From assembly GCF_004661485.1 (NCBI RefSeq), contig NZ_PQVH01000001.1, positions 62,001 to 126,000 on the forward strand: a DNA stretch of 64,000 nt, in the 5' to 3' direction. Positions 13,711 to 22,877 of the stretch are shown here, piece by piece. Both the position numbers and the translations under genes were made by a program. Position 1 is the stretch's first letter. Each line of letters opens with the position of its first letter. The notes below the pieces were generated by a model. The model did no database searches, was not told the origin of the DNA, and was given only the letters and a program-made list of their open reading frames with translations. Source of the stretch: Methylotenera oryzisoli (GTDB lineage Bacteria > Pseudomonadota > Gammaproteobacteria > Burkholderiales > Methylophilaceae).

Positions 13711-14220
13711 ATGCAATACCTGAACTTATCATTTACGCGTCAATTAAGTTGGGTGTTTCTAATTGCGCTATTGCTGACGGCATGCGGCTTTCAATTACGT
13801 GGCTCCGCGCCTTTATCTTTTACTAAGTTAAGCATACAAGGCAGCCCGCTTAGCATTAAAAAAGATTTAAAACGTACACTTGAAACCAATAACGTCAAAA
13901 TCGTCGACAGTGCTGAAGACGCTGAAATGCTGATCGAACTGTTAAACGAGTCCACTGAAAAGCGCATTCTTTCGTTAAGTGGCGGCGGTTTGGTGCGTGA
14001 GTTTGAACTGTACTACACAGTCAACTTTAGGACGCGGCCTCAGAACGAGCAATTATGGGGAAAAGTACAAACCATACAGATTCGCCGTGACTTTTCTTAC
14101 AACGACAAAGCATTACTAGGTAAAGCAGAAGAAGAAGCCGGGCTTTATGCCGACATGCGTAAAGAATCCGTACGAGCCATACTACGCAGGCTATCTGCCA
14201 CCAACCCAGATAAGCAGTAA
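13711..14220 (+). CDS. lptE: LPS-assembly lipoprotein LptE
   Basis: LptE plugs the LptD barrel and is needed for its folding. The 169-aa product has a short hydrophobic signal with a lipobox LLTACGF (Cys at about residue 25), followed by the QLRGSAPLSF start typical of LptE (RlpB). It sits between leuS and holA as in E. coli. Sequence beyond the N-terminus is poorly conserved across the family, so the name rests on the lipobox, the GFQLRG start, length and position. Its partner lptD is about 7 kb upstream in this window. Confidence 0.92.
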   Translation: MQYLNLSFTRQLSWVFLIALLLTACGFQLRGSAPLSFTKLSIQGSPLSIKKDLKRTLETNNVKIVDSAEDAEMLIELLNESTEKRILSLSGGGLVREFELYYTVNFRTRPQNEQLWGKVQTIQIRRDFSYNDKALLGKAEEEAGLYADMRKESVRAILRRLSATNPDKQ

Positions 14221-14229
14221 CAGCACAGC

Positions 14230-15243
14230 ATGCGCTTAACCCAAACCCAACTGGCGCCACACTTACAGCAAGGTTTGCAGCCACTCTATGTGCTAGTGGG
14301 TAGCGAGCCTTTAGCACAGCGCGAGTGCCTAGACGCAATTCGCGCTGCGGCCAACACGCAAGGATTTGATGAGCGCACCAGCCTAATTGTTGAGCGCAAT
14401 TTCAACTGGCAGCAAATTCAAAATTTTGGGCAATCCATATCGCTGTTCTCCAGTCGCCGACTATTGGAACTGAACATTCCTAATGGCAAGCCTGGTGTGG
14501 ATGGTAGCAAAGCCTTGCAAGCACTAGCATCCAAAGCCCTACCTGACACTACGGTGATTATCATCTTACCTACGCTAGAGCGTGAAGCGAAGAATAGCGC
14601 ATGGTTTGCCGCGTTAGAAGCAAATGCGCAAGTATTAACCATTAACGAAGTAGATGCAGCCAATCTCCCCACATGGATTGCAAACCGCCTAGCGCAGCAT
14701 GGGCAACGCACCAGTCTATCAACGCTGGAGTTTCTCGCACATCAGGTAGAAGGTAACCTGCTTGCTGCTAATCAAGAAGTACAGAAACTAAGCCTGCTCT
14801 ATCCGCAAGGGGAGCTTTCAGACACTGCGGTACGGGAAGCGGTACTCAATGTATCGCGTTACGATGCCTTTCAACTCGGTGAGGCGGTACTTGCAGGAGA
14901 TGCCGAACGTACCGTAAGAATTTTGCAAGGCCTGCAAGATGAGGGCGAAAACGCCGTAGCCATCATGAACCCGCTCATGTGGGTGCTGCGCCCATTAGTG
15001 CGCATCAAACAAGCCGAAATGCGCGGCACTAACCTAGCAACTGCCATGACTAATGCACGTATTTATGGCGACAAACAAATACTGGTTAAACGTGCACTAT
15101 CGCGTCTAAGTTTGCGCCAGTTAGATGCCGCACTGCAAAAACTGGCTGATATTGATCGGATGGCAAAGGGCGTTATGCTTGGTGATGCATGGCTAGAAAT
15201 ATCCAGGCTATGTTTTGGCTTAGCAAAAGTACGTAGCCGATAG
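14230..15243 (+). CDS. holA: DNA polymerase III delta subunit
   Basis: Delta is the wrench of the sliding-clamp loader that opens the beta clamp. The 337-aa product shows the AAA+-like N-terminal fold with YVLVGSEPLAQRECLDAIR (residues 18-36). The beta-binding SLFSSRRLLEL region is near residue 76 and the C-terminal collar domain contains LLYPQGELSD and VILPTLEREAKNSAWF-type segments. It follows lptE by 9 bp, and the leuS-lptE-holA arrangement supports the call. Downstream in E. coli comes nadD; here proA is inserted between holA and nadD. Confidence 0.94.
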   Translation: MRLTQTQLAPHLQQGLQPLYVLVGSEPLAQRECLDAIRAAANTQGFDERTSLIVERNFNWQQIQNFGQSISLFSSRRLLELNIPNGKPGVDGSKALQALASKALPDTTVIIILPTLEREAKNSAWFAALEANAQVLTINEVDAANLPTWIANRLAQHGQRTSLSTLEFLAHQVEGNLLAANQEVQKLSLLYPQGELSDTAVREAVLNVSRYDAFQLGEAVLAGDAERTVRILQGLQDEGENAVAIMNPLMWVLRPLVRIKQAEMRGTNLATAMTNARIYGDKQILVKRALSRLSLRQLDAALQKLADIDRMAKGVMLGDAWLEISRLCFGLAKVRSR

Positions 15244-15332
15244 ATTCTTAGGCGCAGTTGCATCTCGCTGTTAATGCATTTTCTGCATGCCAAATTTATT
15301 TTTATTCTGCGCAATAAAAAGTATAATTAATC

Positions 15333-16589
15333 ATGAACATTCAACAATACATGCAAAATATCGGTGTAGAAGCACGTAAAGCCTCGCGCTTTATGGCAAG
15401 TGCTGACACGAACCAAAAAAATATAGCGCTCAACGCAATTGCAGCTGCGATTTTACGTGAAAAAGACACATTACTCGCCGCCAACAAACTAGACCTAGAA
15501 GCTGCAAAAGCCAATGGCTTAGAGCCTGCGATGCTGGACAGGCTGACCATTACTGAAAAATCTATCGCCAATATGGCTGAAGGCCTGAATCAGATTGCCA
15601 GTCTAACTGACCCAATCGGCGAAATGAGCAATTTCAAATATCGCCCTAGCGGAATCCAAATTGGCCAGATGCGTGTACCTCTGGGTGTTATCGGCATCAT
15701 TTATGAGGCGCGCCCTAATGTGACGGTTGATGCGGCAGGCCTATGCATCAAATCAGGCAATGCAGCGATTCTGCGTGGCGGTAGCGAGGCGATTCATTGC
15801 AATCAGGCCTTGGCCAAACTCGTACATGAAGGCCTTGCGGCAGCGGATTTACCAACCACAGCAGTGCAAATTGTAGAAACTACAGACCGTGCGGCAGTAG
15901 GCGAGCTCATCACGATGAAGCAATACGTGGATGTCATCGTGCCACGTGGTGGCAAAGGCTTAATTGAGCGCATTTCTAATGACGCACGTATCCCTGTGAT
16001 TAAGCATCTGGATGGGAATTGCCATGTGTATGTTGATGATGATGCCGACTTTGATAAAGCACTACGCATACTGGAAAACAGTAAGACACAGCGACTTGGC
16101 ACCTGCAATACCACAGAGTCTTTATTGATTGCTCGCTCAGTGGCAGCATCCATGCTGCCTAAGTTAGCCGCCATGCTTACCTCACACGGCATTGAAATTC
16201 GCGGTTGCGCTGAAACCTGCGCACTCGTCAGTCAGGCAACTCCTGCCACTGAAGAGGATTACTACACAGAGTATCTTGCAGCCATTATTTCATGCAAAGT
16301 CGTCAGCGGCTTAGATGAGGCAATTGCCCACATAAACGAGCACTCATCGCAACATACGGAAGCCATCGTGACGGAAAACTACACCAAATCACGCCGCTTC
16401 TTGCGTGAGGTTGACTCTAGCAGTGTGATGGTGAATGCGTCCACGCGCTTTGCAGACGGTTTTGAATATGGCTTTGGTGCAGAAATCGGCATCTCAACCG
16501 ACAAGTTACACGCACGCGGCCCGGTGGGGCTTGAAGGCTTAACCTCACTTAAATACGTAGTATTAGGTGACGGACATGTGCGCGCTTAA
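15333..16589 (+). CDS. proA: Gamma-glutamyl phosphate reductase
   Basis: ProA reduces gamma-glutamyl phosphate to glutamate semialdehyde in proline synthesis. The 418-aa product is an aldehyde-dehydrogenase-superfamily protein with the catalytic cysteine in [11 protein letters not shown], the [11 protein letters not shown] nucleotide-binding region and the C-terminal [18 protein letters not shown] at 15322-15327 ends only 5 bp before the ATG and there is no Shine-Dalgarno, so a transcript starting from that hexamer would be leaderless or nearly so. proB is not in the window. The gene sits between holA and nadD with an 89-bp upstream gap. Confidence 0.96.
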   Translation: MNIQQYMQNIGVEARKASRFMASADTNQKNIALNAIAAAILREKDTLLAANKLDLEAAKANGLEPAMLDRLTITEKSIANMAEGLNQIASLTDPIGEMSNFKYRPSGIQIGQMRVPLGVIGIIYEARPNVTVDAAGLCIKSGNAAILRGGSEAIHCNQALAKLVHEGLAAADLPTTAVQIVETTDRAAVGELITMKQYVDVIVPRGGKGLIERISNDARIPVIKHLDGNCHVYVDDDADFDKALRILENSKTQRLGTCNTTESLLIARSVAASMLPKLAAMLTSHGIEIRGCAETCALVSQATPATEEDYYTEYLAAIISCKVVSGLDEAIAHINEHSSQHTEAIVTENYTKSRRFLREVDSSSVMVNASTRFADGFEYGFGAEIGISTDKLHARGPVGLEGLTSLKYVVLGDGHVRA

Positions 16590-16636
16590 TCTAACGCATC
16601 AGATATAAGTCATATTAAGTAACCACTAATAAAAAT

Positions 16637-16679
16637 CAGGGTATTGAGTAACAGTTCGAACCTGCTACTCAATACCCTG
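16637..16679. repeat. 14-bp perfect inverted repeat between proA and nadD
   Basis: CAGGGTATTGAGTA (16637-16650) is repeated as its exact reverse complement at 16666-16679. The 15-nt centre contains TTCGAA flanked by CAG and CCTG, so nearly the whole 43 bp is palindromic. There is no T-run, so it is not a standard rho-independent terminator. It may be an RNA hairpin, a protein site or a remnant of a mobile or tRNA-related sequence. Confidence 0.75.
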
Positions 16680-16753
16680 CTTGACCTACTAACTGCCAGC
16701 AATCTACTATTGCCTATGGCCCACCTTGATTTACCTACCTTAATATTGATGCA

Positions 16754-17404
16754 ATGAAAACCATAGGCATACTTGGCGGCACATTTAACCCCATTCACTA
16801 TGGGCATCTACGCATGGCGCAAGAGCTTGCAGATGACCTGCACATAGATGCAATACATTTTATCCCTGCCGCCAATCCACCACACAAAAACTCGGTCACG
16901 ATTAGTGCGGAACATCGCGCAGCCATGGTAGATTTGGCAATTAGCAACAACCCGCACTTTACGCTAGATGTGCGTGAGCTAAACCGCACAGGCACATCCT
17001 ACACCATAGACACTTTGCTTAGCCTGCGTGCAGAGTTGGGCAGTGACGCCAGCCTGACGTTATTCATGGGTAGTGATGCTTTCACGCAATTCAATAGTTG
17101 GCACCGCTGGCAAGAGATTTTGCAGCATTGCCATATTGCACTGGTGCAACGACCACATACCAACAAAAATCAAACCAGCAAGTTGCTACCCAAAATACTG
17201 GAAGAGTTTCTGCATACGCATTACACAGAAAACGGTGAAGATCTGCACAATAGCGCAGCTGGCTACATCACGATGCGGCAAGTAACGGCCTTGGACATTT
17301 CATCTACCGCGATTCGTGAGGCATTTAAACAACAAGCATCCACGCGCTACCTGATGCCAGATAGCGTGATTGATTACATTAAAACCCATCAACTTTACAA
17401 ATAA
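16754..17404 (+). CDS. nadD: Nicotinate-nucleotide adenylyltransferase
   Basis: NadD adenylates nicotinate mononucleotide in NAD synthesis. The 216-aa product starts with the nucleotidyltransferase signature GILGGTFNPIHYGHLRMAQE and ends with the ISSTAIREA motif near residue 185, both hallmarks of the family. Length is normal. Its proximity to holA-leuS-lptE recalls E. coli, where holA and nadD are adjacent. A stable palindrome separates it from proA, so it is probably transcribed separately. Confidence 0.96.
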   Translation: MKTIGILGGTFNPIHYGHLRMAQELADDLHIDAIHFIPAANPPHKNSVTISAEHRAAMVDLAISNNPHFTLDVRELNRTGTSYTIDTLLSLRAELGSDASLTLFMGSDAFTQFNSWHRWQEILQHCHIALVQRPHTNKNQTSKLLPKILEEFLHTHYTENGEDLHNSAAGYITMRQVTALDISSTAIREAFKQQASTRYLMPDSVIDYIKTHQLYK

Positions 17405-17554
17405 CGCAGCACTGCGCACTATGTTCTATAATGCAGATCACATAGATGTCATTTATGATTGTTAAATTTAAGATTGCTAGATTTAAACCAACGCGAGACT
17501 CAAGCAAACACATGCTTTAATTTTTGTCCTGTACCTTACAGACGAGCCCACACG

Positions 17555-19132
17555 ATGAAATTACATTTACCACAGCCTTTTTACACTAAGTTCAACCTAG
17601 CATTGGTGTTGTCGCTAACACTAATGATCAACGCCTGTGGCGTGAACCCTGTGACTAAAAAGCGTGAGTTCCAGTTTGTATCTGAGGCGCAGGAAATCTC
17701 CATCGGCACCCAAAATTACGCGCCAACCCGCCAATCTCAAGGCGGAGATTACGTACTCGACCCAGAGCTAACCGCGTACATACAAAGTGTGGGCAATAAA
17801 TTAGCCGCAGTTTCTGACCGCAAACTGCCGTATGAATTTAACCTGCTCAATGACTCAGTCCCCAACGCTTGGGCCATGCCAGGCGGCAAAATTGCATTTA
17901 ACCGCGGCCTGCTCTATGAGCTTAACAGTGAAGCAGAATTAGCCGCAGTCATGGGCCATGAACTGGTGCACGCAGCTGCACGCCATGGTGCCCAAGGCAT
18001 GGAGCGTGGGATTTTTCTACAAGGCGCGATGATTGCCGTCGGCATCGGTGCACAAAATACAGACTACGCAAACCTGATTGTGGGTGGAGCACAGGCCGGC
18101 GCGCAACTGGTAAATAGCAAATATGGCCGGGATGCAGAAAGTGAATCAGATTTATACGGTATGCAATATATGAAAAAAGCGGGTTACGACCCAGCTGCCG
18201 CCGTCACGCTGCAGGAAACCTTCGTTAGGCTGAGTGCAGACAGAAAGAGCAACTTTATTGATGGCCTGTTTGCAAGCCATCCACCATCGGAAGCACGCGT
18301 AGAGGCTAATAAAGCTACGCTGGCACAGATTGGCGCTGGCGGCGACTGGGGTAAAGAGGTTTATAAGCAAAAAACCGCTAAATTAAGGGCCACCCAAGGT
18401 GCTTATAAAGCCTACGATGATGCGGTGAAAGCCCTCAGTGAAAAGAATATCGACAAAGCAAAAACTTTGATTAATCAGGCTATTGCCGGTGAACCGCGTG
18501 AAGCACGCTTTCAAGAGCTGTTAGGCGACATTGCATTAACCGAGAAAAAGCCACAAGATGCATTAAAACTGTATGCAAAAGCCATCAAATTGCAGCCGGA
18601 TTACTTTAAACCGCATATTCAAAGTGGCATTGCCTTATTTAATATGGGTAAAAAAGCAGAGGCAGAACCATATTTAAAACGTGCTAATGAGCTATTACCA
18701 ACAGCACCTGGACATGCGCTATTGGGTCAAATTGCAGAAGACCGTGGTCAGACAGACATTGCCTTGCAGCACTATCAAGTAGCCGCAAGCTCCAACTCGG
18801 ATATCGGCAAAGACGCCATCACCAGAGCGGTACGTATAGACTTACCGCGCAACCCAGCCAAATATGTTAAATCAGGCATACAACACGATAATTACGGCAA
18901 TTTATTTGCGGTGGTGCAAAATGACACGACAGTATCGCTGCGCAGCGTGCAGGTGCGCGTAATCAAATACAACGCAGCCGGCCGCGCTATCGCACAAAGC
19001 CAGCCATTATTGATAAGTAGCGGTGTGGCGCCGGGCAAACGCAGCCAGGTGGCAGTGGGTGAACACGTGGCAACACCACAAGAAGCCAACCTATACAAAG
19101 TGGTAGTAGAGTCTGCGGAGATAGCGCAGTAA
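17555..19132 (+). CDS. M48 metalloprotease lipoprotein with C-terminal TPR-like repeats (BepA/LoiP-like)
   Basis: This is a probable periplasmic zinc protease in outer-membrane protein quality control. The product from ATG 17555 is about 525 aa: a signal with lipobox LMINACGV (Cys near residue 29), the M48 domain with the zinc helix MGHELVHAAARH (HExxH near residue 135) and the third-ligand region AESESDLYGMQYM. TPR-like repeats (YAKAIKLQPDYFKPHIQSG) follow, then a C-terminal beta-rich domain. The frame can be extended to 17459, but that would bury the signal peptide. E. coli BepA has the same protease-plus-TPR architecture but is not a lipoprotein, so the name is given by similarity only. 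Confidence 0.88.
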   Translation: MKLHLPQPFYTKFNLALVLSLTLMINACGVNPVTKKREFQFVSEAQEISIGTQNYAPTRQSQGGDYVLDPELTAYIQSVGNKLAAVSDRKLPYEFNLLNDSVPNAWAMPGGKIAFNRGLLYELNSEAELAAVMGHELVHAAARHGAQGMERGIFLQGAMIAVGIGAQNTDYANLIVGGAQAGAQLVNSKYGRDAESESDLYGMQYMKKAGYDPAAAVTLQETFVRLSADRKSNFIDGLFASHPPSEARVEANKATLAQIGAGGDWGKEVYKQKTAKLRATQGAYKAYDDAVKALSEKNIDKAKTLINQAIAGEPREARFQELLGDIALTEKKPQDALKLYAKAIKLQPDYFKPHIQSGIALFNMGKKAEAEPYLKRANELLPTAPGHALLGQIAEDRGQTDIALQHYQVAASSNSDIGKDAITRAVRIDLPRNPAKYVKSGIQHDNYGNLFAVVQNDTTVSLRSVQVRVIKYNAAGRAIAQSQPLLISSGVAPGKRSQVAVGEHVATPQEANLYKVVVESAEIAQ

Positions 19133-19150
19133 GGCATAGCCGCACCCCAG

Positions 19151-19172
19151 TTTAAGCACAAGATTGCTTAAA
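19151..19172. terminator. Possible hairpin terminator between the M48 protease and bioD
   Basis: TTTAAGCA (19151-19158) and TGCTTAAA (19165-19172) form a perfect 8-bp stem with a 6-nt loop, just after the protease stop codon in a convergent gene pair. The A/T ends could serve either strand, but the T-run is short. Confidence 0.4.
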
Positions 19173-19296
19173 AGACTAGCCCACAGCTTAGAACAAACCC
19201 AAGAACCGCCCAATTAGGCTAGCCACAGCTCTATATAGCGAGCCTATCAGGCAAACTTGAGCCATAGGTAATAAGTGAATAAATCCGTTGCTACGG

Positions 19297-19947
19297 CTAA
19301 CTAAAGCTAAAACTGGCCTCCTGTTGCCAGCCCACCACACTCAAACATGGGGCAGCAATACGCTGCTGTAAACTAGCAAGATTCTCCGCAAATACTGGCA
19401 TATCTGGTTCAACCTGGTTCGCAACCCAGCCAGCCAAGGTGAGCCCACGTGCCTGAATAGCCTCAACCGTGAGCAGGGCATGATTAATGCAGCCCAAGCG
19501 CATACCGACCACCAAAATAATCGGAATATTCAGCATAACGGCTAAGTCGGCCATGGTGTGCTGGGCATTCAATGGCACTAAAAAACCACCAGCACCCTCC
19601 ACCACCACGATATCAGCCAAAGCACCTAATTGCTGGCATGCCTGCATAATCTGCGAGCAGTCTACATGCTGACCAGCCTGCTCGGCTGCGATATGCGGTG
19701 CAATCGCTGGCGCAAAGTGATAAGGATTAATCAGGTCTAGCGGTGCACTTACGTTACTCGCTGCATTTAGCGCAAGCACATCATCATTAAGCAGTTCGCC
19801 ATCTGGCGCTGCATTACAGCCGGATGCAATCGGCTTCATGCCTACTGTTTGGTAGCCAGCTCGCACAAAATGCCGAATCAAAGCACTGGCAATATAAGTT
19901 TTGCCTACATTGGTATCGGTGCCGACAATAAAATAAGATGACTGCAT
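19297..19947 (-). CDS. bioD: Dethiobiotin synthetase
   Basis: BioD closes the ureido ring of dethiobiotin using CO2 and ATP. The 216-aa product has the P-loop VGTDTNVGKTYIASAL at residues 8-23, the MKPIASG switch segment and the VVEGAGGFLVPL motif near residue 118. It is the last gene of the bioB-F-H-C-D cluster, 31 bp behind bioC. All expected family motifs are present. Confidence 0.96.
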   Translation of the reverse strand: MQSSYFIVGTDTNVGKTYIASALIRHFVRAGYQTVGMKPIASGCNAAPDGELLNDDVLALNAASNVSAPLDLINPYHFAPAIAPHIAAEQAGQHVDCSQIMQACQQLGALADIVVVEGAGGFLVPLNAQHTMADLAVMLNIPIILVVGMRLGCINHALLTVEAIQARGLTLAGWVANQVEPDMPVFAENLASLQQRIAAPCLSVVGWQQEASFSFS

Positions 19948-19978
19948 GTTTTAGCTCATCAGGTTCAATATCGATGGG

Positions 19979-20875
19979 TTATTTTCTAGGGGAAAAATGG
20001 ATAGGCGCTGCACCATCTGGCAATACTGTTTTGTCTTTGGCGCGCCATGCATGACCGTAAACCACTTCAAAGGTCGCGGGCAATTTCCCGTCTTGCCTAA
20101 ATTGCTCGTAGGCAGACTCTAGTTTTGCAAAAAACCCACGGCCCAGCAAACCTCTGGCACGACCATCTGTGGCATTGTGTGCGCCGATGCTTTTCAGGTC
20201 GCGCATCACGCTTTTCACATCGTCATAAGTCAGCGTAAATCGCTCAACATCTAACACGGGGGCATTAAAGCCTGCACGCACCAAAGCATCGCCAATATCG
20301 TGCATATCAATAAAACGGCTGATACTGGTGTAGCCACTAGCACTACTGGTCGCGACCCTGAGCTCACGCAGCGTATCGGGTCCAAACGTGCTAAACGTAA
20401 GCAATCCTTCAGGCTGCAATACGCGGTGAAACTCCTGCAAGGCAGCATCTAAATCATTGCACCACTGTATGGCAAGATTGGACCACACCATGCCCACGCT
20501 AGCGTTAGCGAGTGGCAATGCTTCGATATCGGCGCAGACTAGGTTTTGCTTTGCTAAACCCAGCAGAGATTTCAGCACGTGTAACAAACCAACGTTGGCG
20601 TAAGTCTTACGTGTCTTTTGTAACATAGGGTAAGCAAAATCCAGCGAGACGACTTGTGCTGCACCATACTTTTTTTGCAGTGCGTGGCTACCCAAGCCTG
20701 TACCACAGCCCGCATCCAAGATCGTCTGCGGTGTTAATTTAACTAAATCTAGTCGGCCTAGCATTTCTTCGCGCACTTGTTTTTGCAAGATGGCAGCAGC
20801 ATCATAAGTGTCTGCTGCGCGGCCAAAAGAGGCGCGCGCACGTGCCTTATCGATGCGATAAATATCGTCTGTCAT
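19979..20875 (-). CDS. bioC: Malonyl-ACP O-methyltransferase
   Basis: BioC methylates malonyl-ACP, disguising it so that fatty-acid synthesis can build the pimeloyl chain of biotin. The 298-aa product starts with the RIDKARARASFGRAADTYD-type N-terminus and carries SAM-binding ILDAGCGTGLGS near residue 57. SNLAIQWCND is near residue 133, also typical of BioC. It lies 5 bp behind bioH, the esterase that removes the methyl group at the end of chain building. The N-terminus has the expected charged helix. Confidence 0.95.
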   Translation of the reverse strand: MTDDIYRIDKARARASFGRAADTYDAAAILQKQVREEMLGRLDLVKLTPQTILDAGCGTGLGSHALQKKYGAAQVVSLDFAYPMLQKTRKTYANVGLLHVLKSLLGLAKQNLVCADIEALPLANASVGMVWSNLAIQWCNDLDAALQEFHRVLQPEGLLTFSTFGPDTLRELRVATSSASGYTSISRFIDMHDIGDALVRAGFNAPVLDVERFTLTYDDVKSVMRDLKSIGAHNATDGRARGLLGRGFFAKLESAYEQFRQDGKLPATFEVVYGHAWRAKDKTVLPDGAAPIHFSPRK

Positions 20876-20880
20876 TGTGG

Positions 20881-21708
20881 TTACTGCACTTGGGTGGTTA
20901 AAAATTTAGGTTCTAAAAATTGAACAATGGCATCAATAAACTGTTCCTGATGCGATAAAAATGGAGCGTGTGATGCGCCAGCCATCACCCGCAGATAAGC
21001 GACCGGTAGTGTTTTCATCATCCAATGCGCTGCCTGCACCGGCGCCAAGCTATCTCGGTCACCATGTACCAGCAATGTGGGTTTTCTTAAATGTTCGATT
21101 TCCGCACGCAAATCGGTTTCTAGCAGTATATTAAGTGCGCGATACAAAGTTTGCGAGGTAGGCGCTGGGCGTTCGGCAAACTTGTTACGCAGCAATTTAA
21201 CCGTACTTCTTGCGTCGTTTGCACCCATGCACTGCAAAGTTAAAAACTGCGTCATGGTCTTGTGATAATCTTCATTCACGCTGTCGGCAAAGTTGCCGAA
21301 TATTTCAGGCTCAATGCCAATATCCCAAGTGGATTTGTACTCTACGCTCTCCTGATCAAAGCTCTTGTTTACAAAACAAGGCGTTGCCCCAACCAGCACC
21401 AATCGACGGACCAAATCAGGATAATCTAAAGCAATACGCATGGCCACTTGTGCGCCCAAAGACCAGCCAACCACATCCGCATGCGCAGGCAGCACTTCGG
21501 CAACCTTTTCCGCAATTGCAGACAAATGAAACGGTTCAATCGGGCGACTTAAGCCCATGCCGGGCAAATCGATAATGTGCAGCGTAAACAGCTTGCTTAG
21601 CCTTTTCACTAAAGGCTGCCATACCGCGCCGTTCATCCCCCATCCGTGAAGCAACACCAGGTTGGGGCCAGACCCGATGATTTCAACGTGGAGGTGATTA
21701 GCGATCAT
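20881..21708 (-). CDS. bioH: Pimeloyl-ACP methyl ester carboxylesterase
   Basis: BioH hydrolyses pimeloyl-ACP methyl ester, freeing pimeloyl-ACP for BioF. This 275-aa alpha/beta-hydrolase has the oxyanion loop LLHGWGMNGAVW, the nucleophile elbow VGWSLGAQVA (Ser near residue 84), catalytic Asp in LVHGDRDSLAP and His in AGASHAPFLSH. Its ATG overlaps the bioF stop by 4 bp. In E. coli bioH is remote from the other bio genes but next to a comF-type gene; here it is inside the operon and a comF-type gene lies just past bioB. Confidence 0.95.
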   Translation of the reverse strand: MIANHLHVEIIGSGPNLVLLHGWGMNGAVWQPLVKRLSKLFTLHIIDLPGMGLSRPIEPFHLSAIAEKVAEVLPAHADVVGWSLGAQVAMRIALDYPDLVRRLVLVGATPCFVNKSFDQESVEYKSTWDIGIEPEIFGNFADSVNEDYHKTMTQFLTLQCMGANDARSTVKLLRNKFAERPAPTSQTLYRALNILLETDLRAEIEHLRKPTLLVHGDRDSLAPVQAAHWMMKTLPVAYLRVMAGASHAPFLSHQEQFIDAIVQFLEPKFLTTQVQ

Positions 21709-22868
21709 GCACTCAACTCTCTTTCTGCCTGATGAATAGCAGCAATCAGTTTTTTCATGTCATCAAGAGTATGTGCTGCCGATAATGAAATGCGCAGCCT
21801 TGCAGTACCTACAGGCACTGTTGGCGGACGTATCGCTGGCACCAAAATGCCATGCGTTTGCAAATACTCACTGAGCGCCAGTGCCTCTAAGTTATCACCC
21901 ACAATTAACGGCTGAATAGTGGTATCAGAATCCATTAAACGCCACTTGTTAAGCTTAAGATTCGCTTTCAGATACTGAATTAACTCTTGTAGATTAGCGC
22001 GCAGCTGATCACCCTGCGCTATCAATTTAACCGAGGCAGAAAGCGTGGCAGACAAAGCTGGCGGTGCCGGTGTGGAGTACACATAACTCTTAGCTTTTTG
22101 AATCAGGTAGTCAATCACTACCTGCTCGCCCGCCACAAAAGCACCCGCAACACCAGCGGCTTTGCCTAAAGTTGCCATCATGATAATCCGCGGCGACTTA
22201 ATCTTAAAGTGACTCAGCGAGCCTTTACCATGCTCGCCCAGCACGCCAAAACCATGCGCATCATCTAGGTATAGATAAGCATCATACTTTTCACACAGCG
22301 CCAGATACTCAGGGATAGGCGCGATATCGCCATCCATGCTAAACACCGCATCCGCAGCAATTAGCTTATGTTTTGCCGTACTTGCCTGCAACAGCTTTTC
22401 CAGTGCCGCTACATCATTATGCGGGTAGCGCTGAAACTCCGCGTGCGAGAAATAACCTCCATCGTTTAGGCAGGCATGATTTAACTTATCCGCAAATATC
22501 GCATCACCACGCCCTGTCAGGGCACCCAGCACCCCAATATTGGCCATATATCCGGTAGAAAACAGCAACGCGGCCGGCAACTCAACGAATGCCGCAAGTT
22601 GCTTTTCTAAGTCATCATGATAACGGTGGTGCCCGGTGATTAAACCGGAAGCCCCACTACCAACACCAGAGTCACCTGCGGCCTTTTGCATGGTGGCTAT
22701 CAGTTCAGGGTGGTTAGCCAACCCTAAGTAATCATTACTGCAAAAAGATAAATACGGCTGCTGATTTGCAACGATATGCTCCGCCTGCGGCGAATCTAAT
22801 AAACGACGCTGACGCAATAATCCATCGACTTTGCGTTGCTCAAGTTCACGCTGTAAAGAGGCTAACAT
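21705..22868 (-). CDS. bioF: 8-amino-7-oxononanoate synthase
   Basis: BioF condenses pimeloyl-ACP with alanine in a PLP-dependent decarboxylative reaction. The 387-aa product has SFCSNDYLGLANHPEL near residue 41, DDAHGFGVLGEHGKGS near residue 199 and the PLP-lysine region MMATLGKAAGVAGAFVAG near residue 231. All are standard for the alpha-oxoamine synthase family. It follows bioB by 9 bp and overlaps bioH. bioA is not in the window, so dethiobiotin's amino donor step must be encoded elsewhere. Confidence 0.96.
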   Translation of the reverse strand: MLASLQRELEQRKVDGLLRQRRLLDSPQAEHIVANQQPYLSFCSNDYLGLANHPELIATMQKAAGDSGVGSGASGLITGHHRYHDDLEKQLAAFVELPAALLFSTGYMANIGVLGALTGRGDAIFADKLNHACLNDGGYFSHAEFQRYPHNDVAALEKLLQASTAKHKLIAADAVFSMDGDIAPIPEYLALCEKYDAYLYLDDAHGFGVLGEHGKGSLSHFKIKSPRIIMMATLGKAAGVAGAFVAGEQVVIDYLIQKAKSYVYSTPAPPALSATLSASVKLIAQGDQLRANLQELIQYLKANLKLNKWRLMDSDTTIQPLIVGDNLEALALSEYLQTHGILVPAIRPPTVPVGTARLRISLSAAHTLDDMKKLIAAIHQAERELSA

Positions 22869-22877
22869 GTGCAGCGA

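Noticed and set aside
19133-19296. Small RNA or gene between the M48 protease and bioD
   Set aside because: Apart from a short hairpin the stretch shows no ORF, promoter or extended structure.
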